DNA of 64,000 bases, taken from assembly GCF_025118155.1 (NCBI RefSeq), contig NW_026251416.1, forward strand, positions 1 through 64,000, in the 5' to 3' direction. Within the stretch, counting starts at the first letter, position 1. The number at the start of each line of letters is the position of its first letter. Made by a program: the position numbers and the translations under genes. Positions 46,921-64,000 of this stretch are shown here, in pieces. This DNA comes from Cokeromyces recurvatus (lineage: Eukaryota; Mucoromycota; Mucoromycetes; Mucorales; Mucoraceae). The notes below the pieces were generated by a model, which worked only from the letters and a program-made list of their open reading frames with translations, ran no database searches and was not told the origin of the DNA.

Positions 46921-49859
46921 ATGACAATGAAAGGCTGTATTCCATGCATAAATGTTAAGCATGCAACCCTTATTAATAATTGTTATCCACCATTAAAAGA
47001 AAACAGTACAATACCTCGTTCTTCTGACTTAAGTTATCTTACTTTTTATGCAAGTTCAAGACCTGCAAAATTAACTAAAGTCGGCTCTTTTCTTCAAAAA
47101 AAAGTTGAAAAAAGTATTCGAAAGGGAAGAAAAAGGTAAATAATAACAATAACACAAAGAAAAAAAAAAGGGTGTCTTATTGTTATTATAATTGACAATG
47201 CATATTTTAGTCAAAATCTTGTTACTTTACACATAATTAAAGCTCTAATTCAAACTTGTCATCGAGACTTGAACATTTTCTCAAAATACATTGTCAAGAT
47301 TTTAAATCAATTACTTGATACAAGAGATTTAGAAATTATAGATCTTAGTTGTGAAACTGTAAATTGAATGACCATTGTTAAAGAAATAACCTCAAGCTTA
47401 TACATTATGTATATAGTTTATTATATTTTGTAGTTATCATGATGGTACAACGTTAAGTGTAGATTCAGAGCTGACAACAGATTACGAAAATCTTTTAAGA
47501 AAGTTTGCAGTCTTTTGTAATTATATGAATGAAGATTCTGCATTATCATTAAAGTAAATATTATTTGCTTTTTTAATTATTGGTTGATATTGATTCTTAT
47601 TTTTATTTTATTTTATTTAGAATGCGATATATTGGGCATCGAGCTATTCAAGCAGCTGTAACATCTAGCGCTTTATTAGCTTCTAACTTTAAAATACAAT
47701 TAGACATTATATTTCCCTCGTTAATTATGACTCTTGCTTCTTCTCGAATATCACTCGAAAAAGTAGAAACAAGGTATGTATGTGTATGTATTTTTTTATA
47801 AATGAAACTTTTGTTGACTTCATTATTATAGTGGTTCCATCGATATAAGACATTCAGCAATAAACAACAATAAAATAAATGATCAAGTAAATGAATTATT
47901 GGCTACACATACAATAACCCTTTTATTCAGTAAGATAACAGGGCCCTTGATTCGAATTTCATTAACTCCTTTATTTAAGTGAGTAATACGAGCTAAACAT
48001 GCAATAATTAACTATCTCATCTTTTTTTTTTTTAATAATAGATATTTAAATGAAAATCATAAATGGTGGCCTCCTCATTTAATAGTTAAGATTATAAAAA
48101 TATCTTTAAATTCAGTACAGGTAATATTTATACATATCAAAGGTTTTATTCGATTATTAACAGCTATCTTGCTAGTCTCAATATCGATATTTATTAGTGT
48201 CTGACTTGATGACTCAATTGGAATTAACTGGAGATATGACTTTGAACGATAAACATGCTTCCTTAATTTCAGTTCTAGATATGATTTTGAATGCAGATGT
48301 TCCTCTTGTTGGCATATCTGTATTGGAAATCTTAAATTCACTTTTCAACTTTCTCATTAAAACTACTCAAAATCAGTCATTTAATCCATATAAACAAGAT
48401 GATGACGATAAGACACATGTCGGTTTAATCCAGTATAAAACTGTTTGTTCAATTGCGGGTTTAGCATCTCAGATCTACTATGAAAATCAATTAAACGATA
48501 TTATCGATTATTTAGTATCCAAGTTAAGGCCTAATACTTCGTTAGAATATGTGGATGATTTGTTACTTTATGATTATCGATTTATTGTTTTCAGTTGTTT
48601 GGAACAAACTATAGTCGTTCCAAAGCATCCAGTAGCACTTGTTATGAATAATGGTGATGATGATAATGATAATAATGAACTATCAAGAGCTTCAGTGAAT
48701 CCCAGTTCTGCATTAGAAGCTTGGAACTCATCTCTTGATTTATTACATGACGAGAATCCAAGAACTCGAATGATGTTTTGTAAATGTTTAAACCAATTTT
48801 TACAACACCTTCCTTCTAAAGCAAACCCATCAGATAAACATAAGACACATACAATGATTTTGAAACAGGATGCTTTGTTTATTGATCGACTGTTGAATGC
48901 AATGTTAAACTGGGTCTTGATTTCTGACTTTAATACAACTGATTTACGATTCTTTTATATAACTTTATGTATACTTGTTCGTAAATTTGACATAGATGCT
49001 ATGATCTTGATTGTCCCATTCGTCTTTAAGGTACAGCAATTAATCCAGGAAAATCAAATCACATTCACAGTAAGGCAATACGCTATTGAATCGAGTTTAA
49101 TAGCATGGTTTATCATGATTGCTCATTTTTATCATGTTGAATCATTGTTGGATTACATGAATAGACTTCAAGAAAAACGTAATTTCGATGCAAACGAAGA
49201 CTTAATATTAACAGAAACTATAAATGAAGCAGAGTTGGCTAAAAATGAGCTTGAATTATTTTCAATTCATGTCGAGTCCAAGTCAAATAATGTATGGATA
49301 GATCGCAATAAAGTTGTAGAATTGCTTTCCAAAGAAGAAACCTTGCGTGATGAAACAGATAGAGATGAATCAGAGATAGAAGCCAAATTATTGACTGAAT
49401 GGGGTGCACATCATATTATTAGAAATAATCAAAGTGTACGATCAAGGTTATTATATGAAACGAATGAGTCTAAACCAAAGCTGTCAAGTCCATGGGAACA
49501 TACTAATGATGAGGTGACTAACTTGATTAAAATCATGTTTCATCATAACGGCCTTTTTTTACTTATACAATTTTTTATTATTATTATTATTATAGCTTCA
49601 TTCACTTAATTTAGAGGATAAAAAACATAATATACGTGTCGCTAATTTGAAAGAAGCCCTTACTGCAGGACAGTCGGTTATAACAGATGATGTAGATACT
49701 GATTCTTCGACTCAAAGTAATTCATTCTCATTACACCAATCACCTATTACGACAAAGTCAAAGACAGAAGTGAATGCTTTATTAACAGAATTGAATCTAT
49801 TTCATATTGAGGCACCGAGTAATATATCTCTAGTTAATCCTCCATATAAATCTACTTGA
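46921..49859 (+). CDS. EFR3: Efr3-type plasma-membrane scaffold for PI4-kinase
   Basis: About nine exons. The first is 46,921-47,135, the third starts at 47,417 (ET|FIIFCSYHDGTT), and the last is 49,596-49,859 after the in-phase intron 49,514-49,595. The N-terminus has Cys residues that suit palmitoylation (MTMKGCIPCINVKHATLI) and the family block CYPP...SDLSYLTFYASSRPAKLTKVGSFLQKK. The rest is HEAT/ARM-like helical repeat (for example LRKFAVFCNYMNEDS, MRYIGHRAIQAAV, YLLVSDLMTQLE). Yeast Efr3 anchors the Stt4 PI4-kinase complex at the cell cortex to make PI4P. The acceptor before SQYRYLLVS (near 48,173) was chosen because the nearer AG gives a stop. The short 5' flank (about 120 bp) borders Fanzor B's end, so its promoter may include mobile-element DNA. 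Confidence 0.85.
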
Positions 49860-50427
49860 AGAATGATGACTCTGTATATAACTTCCCTTACTACTACCTA
49901 TTTAATATAAATTCTTTAAACGTAAGTATCAGATTTAGGTCTATTTTAATGAAAAGGGAAGTGAATTCTCCTAACTCCCCCTCTAAGTCATTGTAAATAT
50001 CTTTTTTTAAACTTAACAATATATGCATTCTTAATTAATATATATACTCTTTCCGACTTGTGAGTATGAATATATTCTATACATGCATGCTATTATACCG
50101 TCCCATTTGTTCTTTATTAAAAGAGAAAGAGAGATTGTATCTATACTAGCAAGATATAAAAGAGGAAGGAGCTATTCGAGAATATTAGTAGTTTAAAATC
50201 CCGATGAAGTGGTCGTTTATTATATCCTATTTCCCAAAACAGTCCATCTCTCTCTCTCTCATTTTGTTTAAATTTTACTAAAGATACAATAACATAAGGA
50301 TGTATTGATTTATAACAAAGAATAAAGTACACAATAGGAAGGAATATATTCTATTTATTACATATTTTGGAAGAAGATTAAGTATTCATCTAAAGTTATA
50401 TGTAAACAAAGACACATTCTCTTCTCG

Positions 50428-50460
<33 letters not shown>

Positions 50461-51473
50461 CTTATTATTATTAACTTGTAATGAAACAATGACTAAAGTA
50501 GTAGTTAATGGTAGTACGCGCTTTATATTTCTACCGTCAATTGTAGTTGACTGAGTTATTAATACAGACTTAAATCAGCTAATAATGCAGCAATTGATTA
50601 TCGTCATCGCTATTATGTAAGGTATTATTGTTATTATTTTTACAATAATAGTAATAATATCAGAACCTTATTCATATATTATAATAGGTAACACATTTTT
50701 CACTAGAATAAAAAAAAAAGATAATGCTATTACCAAAGAAAAGAATATGAAAGCATATATGAGGAAGAAAAAAATAAACACGTTCTTAACGGAAATTATA
50801 GAAAAGATCTAGTGTTCTGGCTCAAACAATTTTATTAAAATAACCAAGTTTTTTTTTTTTTTTTTTTTTTTTTTGAAATGCCTCCCCATCAGTTATAAAT
50901 ATGGAACTGTAACACAGATAGACTCTAAGCTAAAGCCATTTATACAACAATAACTTACTATAAACTACCTTTTTTTTTTTAAGAAAAGAAAAAGAGGGGG
51001 TAAGAGAGGGGAACATGTCTATAATTAGTAGTAACAAGTTTGACAATTGTTCTGCTGGTATGGTAGATGAATAAATACAGGAGAAGAAGAAGAAGAAAAA
51101 AAGTATTTATATAAAAAAAAAGAAAAATATTCTCGAAGAAAAAAAAATGCTACGTCAAGATGACAGCTGCCTTGGAAAATACCAGAAGTTTAAAGGGGAA
51201 GTAATGTGAATGGACAGGAAGAAGTATTTTTATTTATTTTTTATCCGTACAGGAGATATTCTGTGGCAATGAATAAATAAAGTTATCATTACCTGTACTT
51301 AATTCTGGAATATCAAGCACGCTTTAGAATGTACGATCCAATAAAAAAAAACTTCCCCGTGTCAAAATGCTTAGAGTGGCGGATAGAAGCAATTTTTTTT
51401 CTCTCTTCTCTTTTTTCTTATAAATAAAGGAAACGTGTGTTCAATATTTTTACTATCATTCTTCTTCTTTTTT

Positions 51474-51508
<35 letters not shown>

Positions 51509-51531
51509 TTTTTTCTTTTTAGAAATACATA
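49860..51531. other. Intergenic, pyrophosphatase promoter region
   Basis: 1.7 kb, AT-rich. It has a (CT)n run at about 50,428-50,457, a T tract near 50,850-50,874 and a (TTTA)n run at about 51,474-51,512 close to the next start. No gene seen. Confidence 0.4.
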
Positions 51532-52917
51532 ATGAAATTGTTTAGTCTATTTTCTTTACTTATCTTTGGGTATTTTATTCCTACCTCTTTAGCCTCTGAT
51601 GATATCTCACTTCGAACGATTGGTGCACCAAATACTTTAGATTATAAGGTCTATTTCGGTAATTTGACTATCCATATACATATTTATCTTTATAATGAGT
51701 AATAATACAAATGGATATGTTTAGAAAAAAATGGTACTATTATTTCACCATTTCATGATGTGCCCCTATTTGCTGATAAAGAAAAATCCTTATATAATAT
51801 GATTGTTGAAATGCCTCGATGGACAACTGCTAAAAATGAGGCAAGTATTTGTACATGTCTATGTCTATTTCTATTGTATTCCTTATTAGCTTTCTTCTTC
51901 TTCTAGATTAATAAAGAAACACCACTAAATCCAATTATGCAAGACGTATCGGATGGTAAGCTACGATTTGTACATAATTTATTTCCCTTTAAAGGTTATA
52001 TTTGGAACTATGGCGCTTTTCCTCAAGTAATAAATTACACTTTTTATATATATATATATAAATTGATGATATTCATCTATTGTTGTTTCTTCTTAGACCT
52101 GGGAAGATCCTAGATATATCTCACCTTATACAAATTCCAAAGGTGATAATGATCCAATTGATGTGGTCGAGCTTGGCCAAAATGTAGCCACTGTAGGTGA
52201 AATCAAACAAGTTAAAATTTTGGGTATTATTGGATTATTGGATCAAAATGAAACTGATTGGAAAGTTGTAGTGATTGATCATGAAGACCCATTAGCAGAA
52301 AAGTTGAATGGTATAATACCTGATCAAAGAATAATGATAATATTAATATCTAACGTTTTTTTTTCTTCTTTTTTTTTTAGATATTAATGACGTGGAAACT
52401 TATATGCCTGGTTATTTAAACGCAACTAATTTTTTTCTTATAAATTATAAACTTCCAGGAGGAAAGAAAAAGAATGAAATTGCATTTAATAGCACTGCAC
52501 AGCCCAAGGTATGTTTCTATAAATATGAATAATATCATTTTAAGGAGTAATATCGAATCTAAACAAACAAACAAACAAACAAACAAAAAACGTACATGCA
52601 GGAATTCGCTACTCATATTGTATTAGAAACTCATGAGCTTTGGAAGGCTCTTGTTAATGGTACTACAACTGAAGATGAGATTCAAACGTAAGTCACCATT
52701 GATAATGATTACTAAAATGATATGAATGAATTTGATGTATATCATTCAATATAGGATAAACACATCTGTTGATGGATCTCCATATAAAACTACCCCAGAT
52801 AATTATACAATCGCTAGTATTCCTCAAAACAATACACTTCCAGCTGCTCCAATTATGAAAGAAAATGATATTTGGTACTTTATCGATACCTTACAAAACA
52901 GAACTGAAGAAAATTAA
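51532..52917 (+). CDS. Family I inorganic pyrophosphatase with signal peptide
   Basis: Seven exons. The fold and active site match family I soluble pyrophosphatase: [20 protein letters not shown], the signature DNDPIDVVE (metal-binding Asps), [16 protein letters not shown], and ETYMPGYL. The family is usually cytosolic or mitochondrial, yet this protein starts [22 protein letters not shown], a clear signal peptide, and carries NxT/NxS sequons (for example NGT, NET, NST, NNT), so it should enter the secretory pathway. The C-terminus has no HDEL or anchor. Likely roles are lumenal or extracellular phosphate release. It is a canonical enzyme apart from location; about 300 aa. Confidence 0.88.
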
Positions 52918-54804
52918 ATAGATAAATAAAAAGAAAAGGTTTTTTTTTATGTCTGTGTATTTCAGTATTTTAAAAATTGTGTAATATACAAAGCTAAAAC
53001 AAAATAAAATGAAGGCAGTTTTGGATAACAAAGTCTAGGACATTTATTCAATAATTAATTATATCTACCCATAATACATAACATCTTTATATCTACTATA
53101 AATTTAACAAAAAAGTATAATACTTTTATAACTATAAATGAAACGATAACATAATGTAATAAAAATAAAAAATGTGGTATTAGTCAGAAGGACTAAACAT
53201 TCTCTTTTAGTATTTAGTTGAATGTTTAATAATATAAACACATGCTTCTATTTTATTTTATTAATTAAAAACAGTTGATTATCTCGTTGGCGTACTAGAG
53301 TAATAATCTTACCATAGATTTGATAGATAAGTTTCTATGTAATTGTATAGATTATTCGTAGATTAAGCCAATTTGTAATTAAATATTTTATGTAAATTTG
53401 CATTTGTAAAAAAGGTCAATCGTACCTACTAAAAAAAAATAGATAAATGTATCAAGATAAAACTAGGACTCTATTACCTGATCTCGATGTTAATAATTGA
53501 TAAAGATATAAATGACCATCTTTAACAGGAAAGCAGCTTTCTAGAAGAATTAGCGCTGTATCTTTCCTTGTTATATAGTTTTATTAATTCAGTTATAGAT
53601 AATTTGAACAAACATAATATGTATCTCTTGTTATTAGCTTATTTCAGACCCACCCACTCACCCTAAACACACAAAAGAAGAAGAAAAAAAATTAAAAAAA
53701 GGAACTGGAATTGTTTATGACTCTTTCTATATTTCCCTGATTGAAATATGGTCGTAATTCTTACAATTAATAATAACATACTTACTTCAAGAATGGATCA
53801 AGTAGCTTATAATATAAATGTGGCAATTTGCTAAGAATGTATATAATATGCATAATTGTTTTAATAATAATATGAATTGTAAAAAAGTTCAATATATTAA
53901 CTTGGCTATATAGAGCCGATAGTATCATAGACATTTATACCTCAAATAGTATTATCAGTAATTATATTTCAAATACATTAGTAGATTACAATAGTTCTGA
54001 TAATATCAACCTTTTTTTTTCGATCACATTAGTATAGAGATAAAGGAGCTACTTGTACATAATTTGTTAATTAATCTCATTATTTTCCATATTAAATCTC
54101 TAAAATATAGGGAAAATTTCAAGCCCTATCCGCTGTCATTTTCTATTATACTTTTATATCGACATTATACCTTTTCATTACGACTGATGAATATATAAAT
54201 GTGCATTCTTGATATTAGCTAATGTTACATCTAAAGAAGTACGAAGAGAAGAAAATATGGCTAGGCATAATCCAATATATATTTTATCTGATCTAATATT
54301 AATTTTTTAGTAATATATTTGTATATGTATATAATCAGTGTTTTAACAATAAATGGTATTATTATTATGAAAGCTTGAAATTTAATTCTAACTTAAAAAT
54401 AGTTGATTAAACAAACATAACTTTTTTTTTGTCTGTTTCTTCAGATTATGTAGAGTAATGAAATACGAAGACTTTATTATAACGTATAAATGTCTAAAGT
54501 CAATTTTAATCAGATTTATATAATTGAGGAATTTTCATATATTGATTATTATAGCTTGTTATTTCAGCATAAATATGAATTTGATTTATCAGATTTACCT
54601 AAATTGAAAGTCCGTTCTCATAAGTCCTGAGCCTTGAGCTTTTTTTTTTTTTTTTTTTTTTTTGGAGTCAGAAAAGACTTGTTTCATTTTTTTTTTAATT
54701 TTATTTTATTCTCAAGAGCTTTAGTTTTTCTTCTTCTTCTTCTTCTTCTTTCAATATATTTCTTACCTATTGTGTAAACCATCTCTTTCTTCATCTCTAA
54801 AAGA
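52918..54804. other. AT-rich spacer, no gene seen
   Basis: 1.9 kb of very AT-rich sequence with no ORF over about 60 codons on either strand. A 24-bp T tract at about 54,640-54,663 and a (CTT)n run (about 54,729-54,751) lie before the ABC-transporter start. It might hide old mobile DNA beyond recognition. Confidence 0.4.
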
Positions 54805-60512
<5,708 letters not shown>

Positions 60513-61562
60513 TAATTAGATTTTTTCCTTTTCCTTTCCCGAACCCTTTATTTCTTTTTATGTCATTAAAAATAAAATAAATATTTATCATGATATGAAA
60601 CAAGCATTTTATGTAAATAAAAAATATAGTCATGCAGCAGCAATAAAAGAAAATGTTACTTTGAGAGTTGAATGTTTCAAAAATAGAAACACTTTTTATC
60701 CTACTTTTGCATCTCACGTGAATAATAATAATATAAAAAAAATTAATTTTTTTATATAACTTCTTTTTGGTAAAGAACAAAAGAACTAATGTAGATCCCT
60801 TCTTCTTCTTCCTTTTTTTTTAAGAAAATATTTTAACCCTGGAATATACAAAATTAGTTTACTTGGAATAAACAAAAATAGGATTATGATGATGACAAAA
60901 AAGAAACAAAATCAGACATGTATAAATATAGTATTGCTCCCATGTTTCGTTCTAATCTGAAGACAGCAATATTAAAGGAGAAGTTACTAAAAATAATTTT
61001 AAAAGCACCAATAAGTAGTAATGATGCAGTAGTATTATTCTCATCAAATAATATCGTTCTTTTAAAAATAAAAAAATAAAATAAAATAAAAAAAAAATTT
61101 TCTAATATTAAAGCGTCTTTATTACTTGACATGTAGTGTAGCAAATGAACAAAATAACGCAAGTACTATTCATCTTACTTGGTTCAGAGATATTTATTCT
61201 TTTTTACTGTATATTTTCTCTTATAGAAAATTGTTGTGCTTAATTAAATATATTCAACTAGAAAAATACAACAAAATATTCTCATATCTAACTCTCTTTT
61301 TAAAAAGACTCTCTTATGTAATTAAAACTAAGCTAAGTCGGAGATATTATCTTACCTTCCAAAATAAGTCAATTTGTCTATTCTAAGCTTTTGTTACTTA
61401 AAATAAAAGTAAGACATACTATAACAACAACAAAGAAGATAATCAATAATACTTTTTTTTTTTTTTTTGTATATAAATAGAGAGCCATTTTTACTATTGT
61501 TTGGTTTTCTTCTTATTATTTAATTAAATAGCATAGCTCTTATAACTTCAACTTATATTTAA
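60513..61562. promoter_or_regulatory. Intergenic, promoter of the small secreted protein
   Basis: 1.05 kb, AT-rich. An E-box CACGTG lies at 60,715-60,720 and a TATA box TATAAATA at 61,472-61,479, 84 bp before the ATG. Frames at 60,376-60,780 and 60,884-61,162 (minus) are low-complexity and lack family features. Confidence 0.45.
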
Positions 61563-61826
61563 ATGGCTTTTACTTCTCGTACTTTCTCTCTCTTTATACT
61601 CATATTCGCTGCTTTGGTGTGCTTAACTATGGCTAGTCCTACTATAGCTAAATCAAAATCTAAAAAACCATGCACATTTACATTCAATGACAATTATAAT
61701 ACAAGTGGTTTACCTCGTAATATTTTCCCTAACCTTTCTAAACTTAAAGGCAAGTGTACAGACAACCTCCATGATGGTATTCGTTATCTTCGTGAACAAG
61801 GTTCTGGTAAAAAGATGCCCAACTAA
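61563..61826 (+). CDS. Small secreted protein (87 aa), unnamed
   Basis: Intronless. It starts MAFTSRTFSLFILIFAALVCLTMASP, a strong signal peptide cleaved around residue 24-26. The mature part is about 60 residues, basic (KSKSKKP), with two Cys (PCTFTF and GKCTDN) that could form a single disulfide, and a hydrophilic C-terminus. There is a good TATA box and pyrimidine/T-rich leader, so it is probably expressed. No domain recognised; it may be a secreted effector-like or cell-surface peptide, but function is unknown. A different frame covering 61,687-61,905 is rejected. Confidence 0.65.
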   Translation: MAFTSRTFSLFILIFAALVCLTMASPTIAKSKSKKPCTFTFNDNYNTSGLPRNIFPNLSKLKGKCTDNLHDGIRYLREQGSGKKMPN

Positions 61827-63356
61827 AAAAAAAACAAAAAAACTCCGGTTCCTATATGCTTCTTGCTTGGTTTTAAATGTAACATTACATATAAATTGTA
61901 TATAATATAATAAATATAAATTTATATATATTTATTTCTGTATATTCCTGCTTAAATAAATAAATTTTGAATTAAATTTCGAAAGTAAATCAAGTTTTTT
62001 TTTTTTTTAAGGTTGTTGGTACTAAATAACTTTATGCAACGTATTAGTGAAATAAACTCAAGTTACAGTAAACAGTGTCTCAAAAGTATGAATGCTAATA
62101 TGTATAGTGAATATGTATTTATAGTCAACAAATAATCGAATAATTACATTTCTAGAACATAGCTTCATTATTTTATTTTATTTTTTTAAATTCACTGCTA
62201 CTCAATAAAAAAAAAACAGTTAACTATGTGCCTTCATTACCTGTCAGTTCTAGTCGGTCTTTTAAAAATGCCATGTGACATATTTTTAAGATTTTGTCCA
62301 TGTAAAAAAATGATATCACAAACTTTATTTTTATAGAATTAATATCGCTACTTGATAATGGATTCTTACCTTGTATTTGTAATATATAGTTTAAATAGTA
62401 GCCTATATATATATAATTTATTATTATTATTATTATATGTATACAAACAAATATATATGTGTATATATATTATATTATATATAAGTATATATATTCTATT
62501 TATAGGTATATATATTATACAAATAAGTACATATTATATATATAAGTATATATTATATATAAATGTATATATTATATATATAAGTATATATTATGTACAT
62601 ATAAGTATATATTATGTACATATATGTATATATTATATATGTATATGTTTGTATATATCCCTGGTTAAAACCTTTCCAGAGCCTATTGATATGTCTCTTT
62701 TGTTAGCCCTTTGTGAATAATGTCAAAGTTTCTTTATTATTATTATTTCTTTTAGTAGACAATGCTTCAATATAAATACAGTAGACTGCTTTTTATCCTT
62801 TTGTTGCATGGCTTTGAATTTGAAGCCTACTTTTTTGGTTATCTGTTTATCCTATTGAACATCATGGGCTAGTTGAAGGATATTTAAAATGATCACCTAA
62901 AGGTGTATCTCACTCTTGCTCACAGTATTTCATATCTCTAGTCCGTATAAACCCACGAGTATTATTATTGAATATAATATGCTTTCTAATCAACAATCTA
63001 AAATCAATTTCTTAACAAGCTTACTATTTGTAGAGTCTTTCCAGTTACTACTTTAGCTAGTAGACATAGTCTATTATTCTTATCTCCAGCAAAAAATATC
63101 ACTTTCTTACATTAATTCATTTGTTCTAATAATCATTAACCTTCCTCTCTCTCTCTCCCTCTCTTTATTTTTATTTTTATTTATGTATTTTTTTCCCCCT
63201 AATAGTGCATAAACGATAGATTTTAAACAAGGTCAATATAACATATAAAATATAGGTCAAGTTTTTAATTTGCGATAAATAGAAACTACATATGTATATG
63301 TCTAAGCAGAATAATGATAAATAAAGAAACCTTTCTTTTCTTTTTTTTTTTCTTTT
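61827..63356. other. Low-complexity intergenic region with a possible retroelement relic
   Basis: A 62,405-62,655 AT minisatellite is followed by 62,660-63,110, which is less repetitive. Read on the minus strand, one frame there has DTPLGDHFK (about 62,890-62,920), reminiscent of the copia reverse-transcriptase block VSTPL..HF.L, with stops around it. Weak support. Confidence 0.3.
62405..62655. repeat. TATATA minisatellite with roughly 20-bp degenerate units
   Basis: About 250 bp built of TATATATTATATATAAG-like units with TATGTACATA variants. The overlapping 122-codon frame is a consequence of the repeat, not a gene. Confidence 0.7.
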
Positions 63357-64000
63357 TTATTGATGAGCACATTGCACACCAGGACCTGAACGCATATGTT
63401 CCTCATCTTCTTCGTATACATTATTGGCATTAGACTTTCCTTGATAACTATCAGCATCTTCTAAAACTACTTCGTCAATATGCTTATTAGGAGTAGTCTT
63501 CTCAATGTCAGGTACAGAATGACGAGGAGGTAAAATATGCTCTAATTGTAATAAATTCTCTGGGTTTGTCCAGTTGGATGAAGGGAATTCGACTGTGAAG
63601 TTTAGAATGATATTACCATAATTATCAATACGATAGATAGGCATACCCTGTCCTGTCAAGAGCTTAACACTGTTTGGTGTAATCACCTCACCAGGTAAAA
63701 TAGTCACTAAAAGAACACGATCATCAAGATGAGGTATTGCAAACTGACCTCCTGCCAAAGCAGATAAAAGATCAATATTAGCCTTATAGACCAAATCATC
63801 ACCTTGACGAGTAAAATAAGGATGAGGCTTTTCATCCAAAATAATGATAATATCACCAGGAATAATGCCAGGTGCTTGATCTCCTTCACCAGAAAATACA
63901 ATCTTTTGACCTCCACGCATACCACGCTCTACATTTACCTCCAGAATCTTTCGTTCATTCACTATTTTTTTACCCATACATTGAGTACAGCGGTCTTTTT
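63357..64000 (-). CDS. YDJ1: Type I (DNAJA/Ydj1) co-chaperone, C-terminal part
   Basis: Minus strand, truncated by the right window edge; at least 213 codons visible. The frame continues beyond the internal ATG at 63,977 into KDRCTQCMGKK, the last CxxCxG zinc motif of a class A J protein, so the start is outside. Client-binding beta domains carry VERGMRGGQKIVFSGEGDQAPG and GDIIIILDEKPHPYFTRQGDDL, then the dimerisation region. The protein ends RSGPGVQCAHQ, a CaaX-type box fitting farnesylation as in Ydj1 (CASQ), which tethers it to ER membranes. It recruits cytosolic Hsp70 for folding and organelle import. Single exon in the visible part. Confidence 0.93.
   Translation of the reverse strand, partial: KDRCTQCMGKKIVNERKILEVNVERGMRGGQKIVFSGEGDQAPGIIPGDIIIILDEKPHPYFTRQGDDLVYKANIDLLSALAGGQFAIPHLDDRVLLVTILPGEVITPNSVKLLTGQGMPIYRIDNYGNIILNFTVEFPSSNWTNPENLLQLEHILPPRHSVPDIEKTTPNKHIDEVVLEDADSYQGKSNANNVYEEDEEHMRSGPGVQCAHQ

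Noticed and set aside
62352..62720. 122-codon Tyr/Ile-rich frame
   Set aside because: Consequence of the TATATA minisatellite, not a protein-like sequence.

Overview
The window is eukaryotic and fungal. It is very AT-rich, with long A/T homopolymers. Introns are short (about 50-90 bp), mostly GT-AG with weak branch sites, and genes are separated by one to two kilobases of low-complexity DNA. Gene content (ENA-type Na+/K+ ATPase, Crz1-like and Mlx-like regulators, Zim17, Efr3, Ydj1 with a CaaX tail) together with two decayed Fanzor (eukaryotic TnpB-like) ORFs points to an early-diverging filamentous fungus, most likely Mucoromycota/Mucorales. The species cannot be fixed from the sequence alone. 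Coding calls rest on my own reading of frames, motifs and splice sites. No database search was run.

Layout. 1-2,310: two members or fragments of an unnamed protein family. 3,066-5,860: a divergent pair, TMEM18-like (minus) and the ER co-chaperone P58IPK/DNAJC3 (plus), sharing a 266-bp promoter. 6,195-8,299: cytochrome P450 (minus). 9,985-10,305: small zinc-ribbon protein. About 10,640-13,000: decayed mobile DNA with a Tc1/mariner-like DDE transposase relic. 13,011-18,615: glutaminyl-tRNA synthetase and the branchpoint-binding splicing factor BBP/SF1 (both minus). 19,642-23,030: ENA-type cation ATPase. 23,759-25,707: threonine dehydratase. 26,225-27,028: eEF1B beta. 27,390-28,752: a J-domain protein. 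31,403-32,494: Mlx-like bHLH factor. 33,471-34,400: Sso1-like syntaxin (minus). 36,223-36,999: Crz1-like zinc-finger factor (minus).

38,760-46,802 is the mobile-element district. It holds a broken minus-strand Tc1/mariner transposase, a broken Fanzor (A), the intact mitochondrial Hsp70 escort gene ZIM17, and a second, different broken Fanzor (B). The two Fanzor relics end in a similar, same-orientation terminal sequence. After this come EFR3 (46,921-49,859), a pyrophosphatase with a signal peptide (51,532-52,917), a full-length ABCC/MRP transporter (54,805-60,512), a small secreted protein (61,563-61,826), and the C-terminal half of a Ydj1-type J protein running off the right edge (minus).

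Functional themes: protein folding (P58IPK, a second J protein, Zim17, Ydj1), ion and xenobiotic handling (ENA, ABCC, P450, and a Crz1-like factor of the kind that controls ENA genes in yeast), and membrane traffic/PI4P signalling (syntaxin, Efr3). The genes are not an operon. Adjacency is informative only for the divergent pairs (TMEM18/P58IPK and BBP/ENA) and for the nested mobile elements.
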